Shown one piece after another: positions 44,692 to 55,380 of a stretch of DNA of 64,000 nucleotides. How positions within the stretch are numbered: the first letter of the stretch is position 1; every line of letters starts with the position of its first letter. Source of the stretch: Macrothele yani (Eukaryota; Arthropoda; Arachnida; Araneae; Macrothelidae); assembly GCA_039090855.1 (NCBI GenBank), contig CM076991.1, forward strand, positions 103,800,021 to 103,864,020, in the 5' to 3' direction. The position numbers and the translations under genes are program-made. The notes under the pieces are model-generated. The model ran no database searches and was not told the DNA's origin. It worked only from the letters and a program-made list of their open reading frames with translations.

Positions 44692-45873
44692 CACTGAAGT
44701 GCAAGAAAAACTGGTACAGACGAGCTTGTGCAAAATACATAGCAATGTCCCCTATGCGCGTACGCGGTTGCGTCCGCTGGTGCCTATATGGAGCGATAGA
44801 CATCCTTGCCAGCTGTCAGAGCTGTTTTTGGCATGAGAATGACAAGTAATAACGATTTAAGCGATTTATAACGCGGTGTCATAGTTGGCGTTCTTGAGAT
44901 GGGCCATAGTATTTCGGAGGTAGAAACGAAGTTCGGATTTTCACGGACGACCATTGCAAGGGTGTACCGTGACTACAAGAATTCCGGCAAAACCTCCAAC
45001 CTACGATACCAGTGTGGCCGTAAAAAGACATTGGGTGAACGTGACCATCGTCGGCTGTCAAGAATCGTTTCACGCGATAGGCATGCAACACTCTCGCAGG
45101 TATAATCGGAATTCAATACTGGAGCCTCAACAAGCATCAGCACCAGGACTGTGCAACGTACCCTGCACGATATGGGCTTTTGGAGCCGACGCCCAACTCG
45201 ATTCCCCTTGATGGGTACACAACACAGAGCTATGCGCCCCGCTTGGGCACTGCAGCACCGCCATTGGACACTTGATGCCTGAAAACAAGTAGCCTGGTCT
45301 GACGAGTCGCGTTTCCAACTGTATCGGGACGATGGAAGGATTCGTGTGTGGCGCAAACCCCATAAAGCCATGGATCCTACCTGTCCACAGGGAAATGTAC
45401 CAGCTTGTGGGGGGTCCGTAATGGTATGGGGTGTGTTTAGCTGGACTTCACTGAGACCTCTGGTACGTCTACAAACGTCTGTGACCGGTCAACGCTATGT
45501 GCGCATCCTTTCTGACGAGGTACACCTGTTCATGTCCCAATGCACCTCCACACAAGTGTTGGGACGCCACATTATGGTTAGAGGAGCATTCATCTGAGTT
45601 TAGGATGTTGCCAAATCCCACCCAAGTCCCCAGATCTGAACGTGATAAAACAAATTTGGGATGCCATGCAACGCGCTATCGAACACAGGAATCCGAGACC
45701 TCGGAATACATCCGTATTGTGGAACGCTCTGCAGGAAGTATGGTGTGCATTGCCTATAGCATATTTTCAGAAGCTAATGGAGTCCATGCCTCGTAGTATT
45801 TCTACAGTCCTGCACTCCCGTGGGGGCCTACCGAGTATTAGACTGGTGTACCAGTTTTTCTGGCACTTCAGTG
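44692..45873 (+). mobile_element. Tc1-like element, full length but decayed
   Basis: TIRs CACTGAAGTGCAAGAAAAAC and complement; TA at 44690-44691 on the left, TG on the right where TA is expected. Confidence 0.9.
44884..45866 (+). pseudogene. Tc1-like transposase pseudogene
   Basis: The start region gives MGHSISEVETKFGFSRTTIA (helix-turn-helix) and GRKKTLGERDHRRLSRIVSR. After a stop at 45105 it continues with RTVQRTLHDMGFWSRRPTRF and AWSDESRFQLYRDDGRIRVW (first aspartate kept, one stop just before). PACGGSVMVWGVFSWTSLRP and GQRYVRIL follow. The second aspartate is lost (family QxDNAPPH appears as PNAPPHK). The C-terminal part MESMPRSISTVLHSRGG lies in another frame. Confidence 0.85.
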
Positions 45874-45875
45874 TG

Positions 45876-46757
45876 CATATATACATACATGGATCTGACT
45901 ACTTAAGCCACTGGTGTAAGATAAAAGTGTTGGTAGGATGTCGCTTTCAACTTTTTGCTTACCCTGGATGCATTGTCTTAAATGTCTTTTCGTAATTTTC
46001 CATTTTTTGCGTACGAAAATAGTACTGTACTTGAACAATTTATGTTTCTTGAAAAGTCGTTCTTGTGTACCTAAATCAAATTTTTAACGTTGTGCCACGC
46101 AGACACAATAGCTCCCCCTCCTTAACTTCCTTCCTTCGAGCCAGCGACTTTGCCTTGCATTCCTCTCCTACAAAGCAGTCGTCAGCCACTTTCTGCACTT
46201 TCACCGTCCCGGGGCAATCTTAAGAGCGCTAGTATAACTCCACTTTCCGTGTTAGAATCCCCAATTTTGTAAAGAAAACAAACATCAGAGCAATTAGTAA
46301 TTACCCCCTTCAGTGAATTCCTATCCACCCTCCTCATGCGCCCCCTGCCCATACAAACATGAAAAAGAGAATTAAACTAGGAATTACAAGAGTGGAGAAC
46401 AAATGAATTTTCGTGGCCCTAGGGATGCTATTTTGATAAATTTTCTACGAGACATGAACAACGCACTTTCCAGGGGAAAATAAGTCGGGCTACATGAAGT
46501 AAAACACAAGACTTATCATTACTTGGCAGGTCCAGATTATATTTTAAGATTAAGTATATTGAAAAATAACCCATTTTGAACTGAGTGGGCGAGACAAATT
46601 TCGGGGTGGGCTCAAGCCCGCCTTCGCACCGCTTTGGCGACGTACCTGTGCCTGAATATGCCATAAGGATGAAGAGCTGATTAGTCATTTGTGCTTTGTC
46701 GCCAAAAGCTCTTCTGAGCTTTTTACCTTGAACGGAAGTTTTCCAAGCCCAACTTTG
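45876..46757. other. Spacer, no gene
   Basis: The minus frame at 46428-46823 overlaps the SINE poly(T) and shows no domain. Confidence 0.5.
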
Positions 46758-46765
46758 AAGGCATG

Positions 46766-46998
46766 TTTTTTTTTTTTTTTTTTTTTTTGATTGGAGGTTT
46801 AACGACCACCGTGAGCAACTCAATGGGCTATAAGCAGTCGCCCGTCCCTAATTTAGGGTCACTGGTTCCAGGGAAGGGAGAGAGCCAGTGCCGTAAGACA
46901 AACACAACATCCATGCCTGACCGGGACTCGAACGCGGACCCCTTACAGACGAATGATCAGAGGCCAGCGCCTTAGACCACTGCGCCACCGGGGCGGCA
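46766..46998 (-). mobile_element. SINE family 2, full length
   Basis: Head on the minus strand with CCGGTGGCGCAGTGGTCTAA and a B box with CGAGTCCCGG. The tail ends in poly(A). An 8-bp target duplication AAGGCATG flanks it (46758-46765 and 46999-47006). Confidence 0.9.
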
Positions 46999-47457
46999 AA
47001 GGCATGTTCCTATTATTACGTTAATTACCTAATACTCATTCGTTCTGTGCTGATTTGTTTTCATTCAGCATTTATTCACCTGTTGTGTTGTCGGCGTTCA
47101 CATAATTTTTACATTTTTTTTTTTTTTTTGATTGGAGGTTTAACGACCACCGTGAGCAACTCAATGGGCTATAAGCAGTCGCCCGTCCCTAATTTAGGGT
47201 CACTGGTTCCAGGGAAGGGAGAGAGCCAGTGCCGTAAGACAAACACAACATCCATGCCTGACCGGGACTCGAACCCGGACCCCTTACAGACGAATGATCA
47301 GAGGCCAGCGCCTTAGACCACTGCGCCACCGGGGCGGCAAAGGCATGTTCCTATTATTACGTTTATTACCTAATACTCATTTGTTCTGTGCTGATTTGTT
47401 TTCATTCAGCATTTATTCACGTGTTGTGTTGTCGGCGTTCACATAATTTTTACATTT
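46778..47457. repeat. 340-bp tandem duplication containing the SINE
   Basis: The unit is poly(T), SINE, AAGGCATG and about 110 bp of flank ending ACATAATTTTTACATTT. It occurs twice head to tail with only a few differences. The second SINE therefore has no left target duplication. Confidence 0.92.
47118..47338 (-). mobile_element. SINE family 2, second (duplicated) copy
   Basis: Nearly identical to 46780-46998. The B box here is the consensus GGGTTCGAGTCCC, whereas the first copy has one change (GCGTTCGAGTCCC). Confidence 0.9.
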
Positions 47458-47599
47458 CACATGATACGAAGGTTGTAGCGAAAGTAATGCAAAAGTGGGC
47501 ATAACTTTTTTATTAAATGGCAGAGGTCGTTCAAATTGCACATGCTGGTAGAGTAACTCTTCCTCTACACTCTACAGTAACCCTTCTTCTTCTTTGCAG

Positions 47600-48155
47600 G
47601 TAAATAATGGATTCCAAACAGAAGCAACATTGAGTTCTCAACGAAGGAAGGGTGCCGGCTGTCCGACATTAGTAGAAGGCTACAGAATATTTTTTGGAAA
47701 TGACACCATTGACAAGAGCAATGTGCGCAGATAGATGAAGAAGTTTAAAGAAGGGGAAACCAGCATTGAAGACAAACCACGCAGTGGGAGACCATCATTT
47801 GCGACCACTGACACGAATCGTCAGCGAGTGGATGAATTGACTTGCGCGAAGAGAGGAGTCACAATCCGTTAACTTGTTTCACAACTGGACTGTGGTCACA
47901 ATGGCATACAGAAGATTATGGAAGACTTAGGGTATCGGAAAGTGTGTGAAAAGTGGGTTCCTCGGCAAATGATTCTCAATTTGAAGGAGAGAAGCGTAAG
48001 AGCCTGCTCTGATCTGCTTGAAGCATTTGAAGCCAATGAAAAGGCTTTTTTCGATCTGGTGACAGCGGATGAAACGTGGGCATGTCTTTACGATCCAGAA
48101 ACGAAGAATCAATCCATGGAATGGCGTCACACCTCTTCCCCAAGACCTAAGAAGG
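47600..48155 (+). pseudogene. Mariner transposase, N-terminal two thirds
   Basis: Remnants in order: an N-terminal strip, KKFKEGETSIEDKPRSGRPS (the linker typical of mariner), GYRKVCEKWVPRQMILNLKE, and FDLVTADETWACLYDPETKN with the first aspartate, then SMEWRHTSSPRPKK. This is the classic mariner (DD34D) core, unlike the DUF4817-like copies. The element stops at the PRPKK codons, where a 27-bp tandem array begins. A stop in the N-terminal part and a stop before the central part make it inactive. Confidence 0.85.
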
Positions 48156-48390
48156 TGTTATTCTCTTTGATTTTCAAGAGGTGTTATTCTCCTTGATTTT
48201 CAGAGGTGTTATTCTCCTTGATTTTCAAGAGGTGTTATTCTCCTTGATTTTCAAGAGGTTTTATTTTCCTTGATTTTCAGAGGTGTTATTCTTCTTGATT
48301 TTCAGATGTGTCGTTCTCCTTGATTTTCAAGGTGTTATTCTCCTTGATTTCAAGAGGTGTTATTCTCCTTGATTTTCAAAATTTTCAAGT
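48155..48390 (+). repeat. ~27-bp tandem array at the mariner break point
   Basis: GTGTTATTCTCCTTGATTTT with CAAGAG or CAGAG recurs about nine times. It starts directly at the last recognisable mariner codons. Confidence 0.9.
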
Positions 48391-48394
48391 AATT

Positions 48395-49285
48395 CATAGA
48401 CTTTCCACTAGGGGGCGTAGAGGTAAATTGCGTTTCCCCCTATATACAGCTCCTGATGGGAAATCGTTTGCACATAATTTCTATTTTTCGTAAAAAAAAT
48501 GGTTTGGCCATCAGGGGAGGTAAGTCTTAATTTCCGCTTCTGATGTATTTGCAGCAAAATATGAGATTTTAAAATCTCGATTGAAAAAAAAGTCGTTTGT
48601 TGACCGATACTACTCATGTCGACAAACCTTTTAGGAACATTTTCTTCTTGAAATAATGCATGATTTCTACGCCTGGGAGCGTAGATGTATATTTTATTTT
48701 TGTCAATATCTCTGCTTCTAAGTGTCCGATTTGAAAAATTCCTTCTTTGTTGGATAGTGTTTCCGATGCGAAATGTTTTCCCTATAAATTCAAAATGTTC
48801 AAGTAAATCATAGATTTTCCTCTAGGGGCACAAAGGTAAATTACGTTTTCTGCTTTATTTCTGCTCCTAAAACTCCGATTTGAAAAATTATTCCTCTATC
48901 GCATACAAGACCTGATGGAGAATATTTTTCACATGATTTCCAATGTTTGGTAAAAAATGGTTTGGCCACCAGGGGGCATGTGTTAATATCTGCTTCTGAT
49001 GTATTTGTAGCAAAATCTGGGTTCCTGAAAACTCGACTAAATTTTTTTTTCTTGGACCGATACCGTTCATATGTACAAACGTTTTGAGAATACTTTCTAC
49101 CTACAATAATACATAGTTTTCCCACCAGGGGAAGTAAAGTCACATCTTATTTTTGCCGATATCTCTGTTTCTAAGAGTCCGATTTGAAAAATTCTTTCTG
49201 TGTTGGAAAGCGTTTCCGGTGCGAAATGTTTCTCAAATAAATTCATGTTTTTCTTAATGCACAAGTCTGCAACCAGAGGGCGTAA
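48395..49285 (+). repeat. Inverted relative of the CTCF-motif satellite
   Basis: Seven monomers of 105-160 bp repeat the three types of the 5 kb array in reverse orientation. Motifs lie near 48403, 48505, 48667, 48817, 48962, 49120 and 49267. The flank to about 49460 also matches the flank at 4810-4940 in reverse. The motifs at 48403 (TTCCACTAGGGGGCGTAG) and 48962 fit the CTCF core; the others are degraded. Confidence 0.8.
48962..48980 (+). promoter_or_regulatory. Candidate CTCF-type site (best match of the right array)
   Basis: TTGGCCACCAGGGGGCATG matches the remembered CTCF consensus over fifteen consecutive bases (TGGCCACCAGGGGGC). Confidence 0.45.
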
Positions 49286-49460
49286 GCTCCCGATTCCGTT
49301 TACGGCAACATCTGAGAGATTAAAAACCCGATTGAAAAAAATATTTCTTCCGTCAGATACTATTGTTTTCTATACCGGTTCCATTGACTTTGAATAGCTT
49401 TGATAAATTTAATTTGCGTCATAACGGATTCAAAAGACGTGCTGATTACACCCGAAAATT

Positions 49461-51289
49461 CGGTGTCATCTTTCTTGTATATTTTTTCTTTGGTACATTT
49501 GAAAAGTTTTTTCGCGTTTTAATGCTTGCTGACATTCATTTGTGTTCTTTTATTTTAATTTCAACACACTGGCGTATTTTCCCTTGCCTCTGGGCTTGAA
49601 TTATGTTTTGGCCTTTGTTCTGATTACTATGCTTTGCGCTTTGAGCCTCGTGGTTCTTCCGTGACGTTTGTTTGTAAGTGTTTGGTTCATTTTATTGAGT
49701 CTGTTCTTTTAGGTAAAGCCTTCCTACAATACTGTGTACTTATTGCAACCTTTCTTCATTATTTTGTCTAAAGTAGTCTCGCGGATATTGTCCAAATTTA
49801 AGCAATTAAATTTACTCATTGAATCCGTTTTTACTCATTCAATCCGTACTATTTTTTCCTTGTTTGTGGACGCTGAGTTGTTGTGGGTCGGGCCAAGTAT
49901 TATCATAAATGTAAAATCTAAATTTGATTCTTCTTTTCACCTTTCAGAGCTTAAAGGGTGGTTTTTTTTATTTGTGGGAACCTTTGCCTTAATTACACTT
50001 ATGACATAGTAGAAACCCATATTCAACTAGGTCTTTGTAGAGATGAGTTAATGATGTGTTTTGCTGGTCCTTGAAAAAGCTAAATCTCATCATTTACAAA
50101 ACGTTTTGCATTCTTCCATGTTATTATCCGTTTATTTGCATTGTATGTTTCTTTGTTTTTTTCTCTAGCTCTTAGCTCCCGTTGAAACTGCTTCTTAATA
50201 GTACAGACATTTGACGTGGACCAGGAACATCAGACGTTTGACGTGGACCAGGAACACCATGAGAAATTTTCCGTGAGTCACTTATAAAACGTGGAAAGAG
50301 TGATGACCTCTGTTTGATGCTTCTTACTTTGGAGTATATACATATATGTTTGACAAGTAAGGTCATACCTTTTGTTTGACAAAAGAGTTCTCCACAGATG
50401 TTTTTTCTCCATAGATGTGTTAGACAAGTAAGGTCTTACCTTTTTCAGGTAACTGGTATTGGTGCAACTTGCTCATAATTACTCTTGTCGGACACATGAA
50501 ACTGTTTAGAAAAAATCGGTGATATACACTACAGGGAAAGCAATTGAAACACCTGAAAAAACATATATAAGTGAGGCGAATTTTTGGGATAGTTTAGCGT
50601 ACGAAAAGGCATGAAAATGGTTAGGCAGGCTGGCTGGAAGATGTTATATGGAAACATTCAAACTATATTTTCACGACAGCAGTGAAAAATTTCCTCCCCA
50701 GTCAGAAAGGCGCCAAGCGCAGATCCATTTCGGAGAAAGGTCATTCTCTCGCAGGACCCCTCCCACGGACAAAAGGATAGCCCCATTCTTTCCTCAGCCG
50801 TCGGCAAAATCTCTAGCCCACGGGTACAAAGGACCAAGAAATTAAGAATTTCTTCTTACGTAAAAGACAGAAGGTGTAAGGGAATGGGACAGAGAGGAGT
50901 CGTCTTCATGGCGATCTCGAGGAAAAAGTAGGAACGGCTTTTGCTCGAAGGCAGAGCAGGAAGACGACGAAGTAGAAAGAGATTTTCACGCGGGCTGGTA
51001 GCCACATAAGATAGGAACAGATTTGGCGGGAAAAGCGTAGAGAAGGCCATCCTTAACATCCAACTCCCGCTGGAAGTATTTACTGTCCGATCTGACCAAC
51101 TATTATTCCAATATTTCCACTTCCCCCATCTGATGACTAAAGATATGTGCAAAAGGAAACATATGTAACAATGTTCAATTTTTAACTATACTTGTTTATT
51201 TGCTTCTCTGCTCCAACGACAGGAACCTGCAAACGATTCTTCTGATAAGTTGGCGTCTACCACAATACTTGAAATAAATCAAGCAAACA
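49461..51289. other. Spacer, no gene
   Basis: A 26-bp direct duplication (TTGACGTGGACCAGGAACA) lies at 50207-50257. A lone arm of SINE family 3 (AACGTGGAAAGAGTGATGAC) lies at about 50289. A Tc1-TIR-like start, CACTACAGGGAAAGCAATTG, is at about 50527 but no partner was found. Frames of 65-98 codons show no domain. Confidence 0.45.
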
Positions 51290-51500
51290 AAGATAGCAGT
51301 GTTGTCTCGGTTGGTGCGTGGTACGAAGCATTGATTCTAAGCATTTATGCAAGATGGGTCCGAGTTCGGATCTTGGGTGACGTTTAGTTGATGTGCTTAC
51401 CCGTATCTTAGGGCACTGGCTCTCTTTCTCTTTCTCTCTCTCTCTCACTCTCTCTCCTCCCTGGAACCAGTGGCCCTAAATTCGGGACGGAAGGATACTT
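51290..51500 (+). mobile_element. SINE family 2, degenerate, with internal (CT)n
   Basis: A head-like region with a degraded B box (GAGTTCGGATCTTG) is followed by GGCACTGGCTCTC and CCTGGAACCAGTGGCCCTAA, the family body. A CT microsatellite of about 45 bp has grown from the CTCTC of the consensus. Confidence 0.65.
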
Positions 51501-51714
51501 ACAGTCCATCGAGACAAACAAAATAAGATTGCAATGTTTGGGTACGTACGAGATGGCGTCACAGAGTTAGAGGATTAGGGTGCGCATGATGGCAACCAAC
51601 GGTTTCGAGAAATCGATAAATTAAAAACGGCGGAAGCTGGTTGGGAAGATATGAAAATGCCGTTCCCGAAGACGTCGACAAGCGTACGAGCAGTTGGGAG
51701 TTTAAGCAAGCAAG

Positions 51715-51935
51715 GAAGGATCATCGGATTTGGAGAGGCAGGTTCATTCAACAGAGATTGGCCGCAATACCTGCACTTCCGAATACATTTAGAGTCGGTG
51801 AGTCCAAAAAGGATCATCGGATTCCTAGAGGAAGGTTTGTTCTACAGATATTGGCCGCAATACCAGCATTCGGAACACATTTAGCACCAGTGAGTCCAAC
51901 TACTATCATCGGACTCCGAGAGGTAGGTTTATTCT
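51715..51935. repeat. ~93-bp tandem repeat, about 2.4 copies
   Basis: GGATCATCGGATT, then AGATATTGGCCGCAATACC-like, then TTAG(A/C)(G/A)(T/C)C(G/A)GTGAGTCC recur. A 153-codon frame crosses it but has no domain. Confidence 0.75.
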
Positions 51936-51936
51936 T

Positions 51937-52007
51937 TTTAGAGAACGAACGCAAATTTACGCAGAGAAAGAAACTAAAAACGAAGGTTAAATTAGAGTAT
52001 ACGTCAC
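51937..52007 (-). mobile_element. LTR fragment (copy 4)
   Basis: It matches the first 70 bases of the LTR family (complement of TGTGACGTATACTCTAATTT...). Cut at 51936 by the 93-bp repeat. Confidence 0.75.
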
Positions 52008-53068
52008 ACTGTGTACTAATAATAGTTTCAAGTTATTTGTTTTCGAAAACCAGTTCTCTCATTCGAGCAAATTACAACTTACGGAAAATCCATATTACTT
52101 AATTTTAATTTAGAAGAAAACTGGAGAAAGTTAATATTTGGCCAAACAGCACCGAAACATATGAGGACATAATATACAAAGGACATCTCGAAATCTGGAA
52201 TCTATCCAATCGTTAAAACAACAACAACAACAAAATGGGAAGGTACTTATCCTGTTATCCATACTATCATCCTAAAAATATGATATTAATTGAATGCAAT
52301 GCAGTAGAGACGATAATTAATAAATAATGCTGTCCTCTAGGATCATTCGAAGTAATTAATCACTGTCAGTTTTTGTGGAAATTGGTTAATTTACCTAAGC
52401 TTGGATTTTGCTATGGAAAAGTTTGGTTAAGCTGAAGCCTTTTCATGTGCTTTTAATATTATCTCGTAACGCAATTTTAATAAATGAACTTTATCGTGTC
52501 TTGAGTCTTTATCCTGGTTTTCAGTTGCACTTGTCTCGATTAATGCTCTGAACTTTTATTTATTTATTTATTCTGTATTCATGCGGTTTTATGTCTCGAT
52601 CCTACTTTGAATCTTCAACTCCGTTTTGTGTCGTCGATCCAAGTTTGTGTGTTTCATCCCATTTGTTTACTGATGGTGATTTGCATCTTTGATCCTATTT
52701 GTTGTCTCAATTCCTCTTGTGTCCCAAACCCATTTTTGTCCCGAAATCCTGATATGTATCCTTATCTCTCTTTTTGTTAGCGGCTTACTGGCGTCCCTTC
52801 TCCTTATATCAGACATGATCCCGTTGTTAAGGATGAAAATTCTGAAGCATTTTCGGTGAACAAAAGTCTGCCGTCGGGATCAGTTCTCACACAGCCTCCC
52901 TTTTCTTTCTAATAATTTTTTTTTTCACATGCTTACAGATTGCAGGTTTCTTCATTGCAACACATACCGGCCTCTGAATTAGAAGCTGTAACGTACTACA
53001 GAAATAAAGCACGTGACAAGACGACAAATCTGCAGTGATGCATTTCGTCCGTATAGCTTAGTTGGGAG
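52008..53068. other. AT-rich spacer
   Basis: No supported feature. Confidence 0.5.
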
Positions 53069-53263
53069 CAGAGATGGAAACGGGTCACGGGTAGCGTGTC
53101 AACGGCAGAGTTCGAAACGGGTCAAAAATTTCTGACCCGGACCCAACACGGACGTCCCATAACTGGACCCGACCCGACCCGATCCGAACCCGTAACTGAC
53201 CAGGACAAATCTGCTTTGAACTATAAATTCGAAACTCAATTTATATATATATACATAAAAACG

Positions 53264-53306
<43 letters not shown>

Positions 53307-54377
53307 TCCCAATAACTGCTTGATATTTAATAACTGAAATCTTTTTTTCATAATAAAATTTGGTTACTTGCTAAATTTTAGTGCCACTATTTTGCGTAAT
53401 CCAGAAGTAATGGCTAACTATGATCGTGACCATGGGGTATATTACAAATGGAAATCATTATTTACGATTACACAAATGTATTTTTTTTAATGTATTTAGA
53501 TTGTTCACTTTTTCCACGCTTTGATGAAGGTGCGCATACCTTCACATGGTCCGTTAGATTTTTGGTTCCATAATCTTTTATTACACTGTCGACATCTTTC
53601 TTTCTAATTATACACTTTTCACATGGTCCGTTAGATTTTTGGTTCCATAATCTTTTATTACACTGTCGACATCTTTCTTTCTAATTATACACTTTCCACA
53701 TTTTGAACAACAAGCAAGACCAAACAACACAAAATTATTCACCGGTTTATTAATGAGACGAAACAATTTCTAACATTCACTCTTCCCCTTATGATTTTCA
53801 ACAAGCACGTATTCGTTGGTCTCGACGCCTTTCTCAACCTCCTTAATATTAAATCCGTCCATATTAACAAATAAGGAGTTAATTTCAACATGACATGTCA
53901 TGGGAACGAGATGTTAGCACATCAATCGAAAACCTCTAAATGCTCAATGTAAAAGATGCGATGTGAAAAGTAATTCTTAGTCATACAATGAACTTCGCAC
54001 GGAGAGAGTGAATCATGTGAGAAGAAGGCGAATGGCGTTTGCCTGTACCTTGCCCTGGACAATCGCACTGTAAAAGAACGCAAAGGAAGTGTCTTTTTAC
54101 GATACCGTGTCGGTGTGTTTGACGTCGGTCGGTGGAAATCTTCGTTGCTTTAAGAAAGAGACGACAATATTTTTGCATGGCAAATCATTATTCACTCCGT
54201 GGGCACCAGTATCGACTACAGAATTCCACAACACGCATTTTTCTATAGAATATATTTTTCTCTATTCAGAAATAAAACGGGAATAAAACCGTGTCAAAAA
54301 TCGGGTCAGGAACACCCTTGACCCGACCCGTTGGACCAGCAAGAAATTGTCGACCCGTTGACCCGTTTCCATCTCTG
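53069..54377 (-). mobile_element. hAT-like element with BED-finger-like remnant
   Basis: The ends CAGAGATGGAAACGGGTC and its complement (ending 54377) are typical of hAT terminal repeats. On the minus strand, around 53545-53720, it encodes CCSKCGKCI followed by a GTKNLTDHV stretch, which resembles a BED zinc finger. That region is followed by a 76-bp direct duplication (53546-53697). No catalytic core is recognisable and no 8-bp duplication is found, so assignment is tentative. (TA)n occupies 53267-53303. Confidence 0.6.
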
Positions 54378-54465
54378 GTCAACGGGTCGACGATCTCTTG
54401 CGATGAGGGTCAAATGGATCGGGTCAAGGTGTTTCTGACCCGATTTCGAACCGGTTTTATTTCCA
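54378..54465. repeat. Inverted partial copy of the hAT-like terminus
   Basis: GTCAACGGGTCGACGATCTC and the following bases are the complement of the strip just left of the element end (54290-54370), making the right terminus a hairpin. Confidence 0.65.
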
Positions 54466-54499
54466 TTTCATTTTTTAAATAGAAAAAAAAATATTTCAA

Positions 54500-54884
54500 A
54501 GAGTTCTTCAGTGGTGTTTTAAATAATACTTCAGAGCTGAAGACTATGATCCATGATCTTGCTGAGAAGGGTAAAGAAATGGGGTTAAAAATGAACTTTC
54601 AGAAGACAAAACTTATGTATTAGCACAATGCTTTTACAAGGAAAGAAAATGTATCAATTGATGGGGGAAAGCTGGAGATAACCAATTCCTACATTTACCT
54701 TGGGCAACAGATATCAAGCCAGAGTCACTTGATGAAGAAATTAATTTGCGTTTTTGGAGGAAACTGTACAATTTTTAAGAGCAGTGTTCCACTATGTCTT
54801 AAAAGAAAAGTGTTTAATCAATGCATCCTTCCAGCGCTTACGTACGTAGCGGAGACGTGGACCTTAACGAAAAAAGGACATACA
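54500..54884 (+). pseudogene. RTE-type retrotransposon fragment
   Basis: It is homologous to 56800-57175: the end of the reverse transcriptase (LGLKMNFQKTKL-like), EGKLEITNSYIYLGQQISS and the LKRKVFNQCILP strip, ending within TLTKKG. Both domain N-terminus and C-terminal end are missing. Here the codons at LGQQIS are intact (CAA CAG), unlike the TAG in the copy at 56975. The fragment abuts the tail of a family-1 SINE directly at 54885. Confidence 0.8.
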
Positions 54885-55193
54885 TGATCATATGTAGAAG
54901 ATTTTAGGAAGGGAGTGTGTGACCCCAGGTCTGAAACAACCCTTTAAAATAAGAAATTTGGGTTAGAGCGCCCGATAGGAAAGTGACACGGAAGCGAAGA
55001 AGAAAGGGGGAGGAAGACGCCCTTATTTATTACGGGGGGCAGTACCCGGGGTCCGACGGCTTAACGTGCCCATCCGACGCACGGCAGACAGATATTTAGT
55101 GGATCGAGCGTTCGTACCTGCCTGGGATCGAACCTGAGGTCCTTTCCGTGTCAGTCACGAACGTTGCCCACTAGGCCACCCGCGGCCCCGCCT
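54885..55193 (-). mobile_element. tRNA-derived SINE, family 1, second copy
   Basis: Close to 22071-22387 over its full length, with the head GGGTGGCCTAGTGGGCAACG on the minus strand and B box CAGGTTCGATCCCAGG. AACAACGTC follows at 55194-55202 as in the first copy, but the left duplication is absent because RTE sequence is joined there. Confidence 0.85.
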
Positions 55194-55202
55194 AACAACG
55201 TC

Positions 55203-55236
55203 TGGCCACGGGGCCTCTTTTATAAGGCGCACCCGG
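55203..55236 (-). mobile_element. Solo mariner TIR
   Basis: CACGGGGCCTCTTTTATAAG continuing to CGCACCCGG is the complement of the TIR at 21129 with a few changes, followed by TA. It is the right end missing from the mariner at 21129-22399. Confidence 0.75.
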
Positions 55237-55327
55237 TAGAATGTAACGACAGATGATTTCGCTAGCACGAATATGTATTCTTCCGATTGGGGGGGGGGGA
55301 TATATCATATATATTTTATTCTTCCGA

Positions 55328-55380
55328 TTGCGTTCCGTTGAAACACGTTTAACTGCGAAACGTGTTTCTACGGAACGCAA
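55328..55380. repeat. Hairpin, 23-bp arms, one mismatch
   Basis: TTGCGTTCCGTTGAAACACG... (55328-55350) pairs with 55358-55380 around a 7-nt loop. Confidence 0.85.

Noticed and set aside
51641..52102. 153-codon frame as a gene
   Set aside because: Crosses a 93-bp tandem repeat and an LTR fragment in antisense; no domain.
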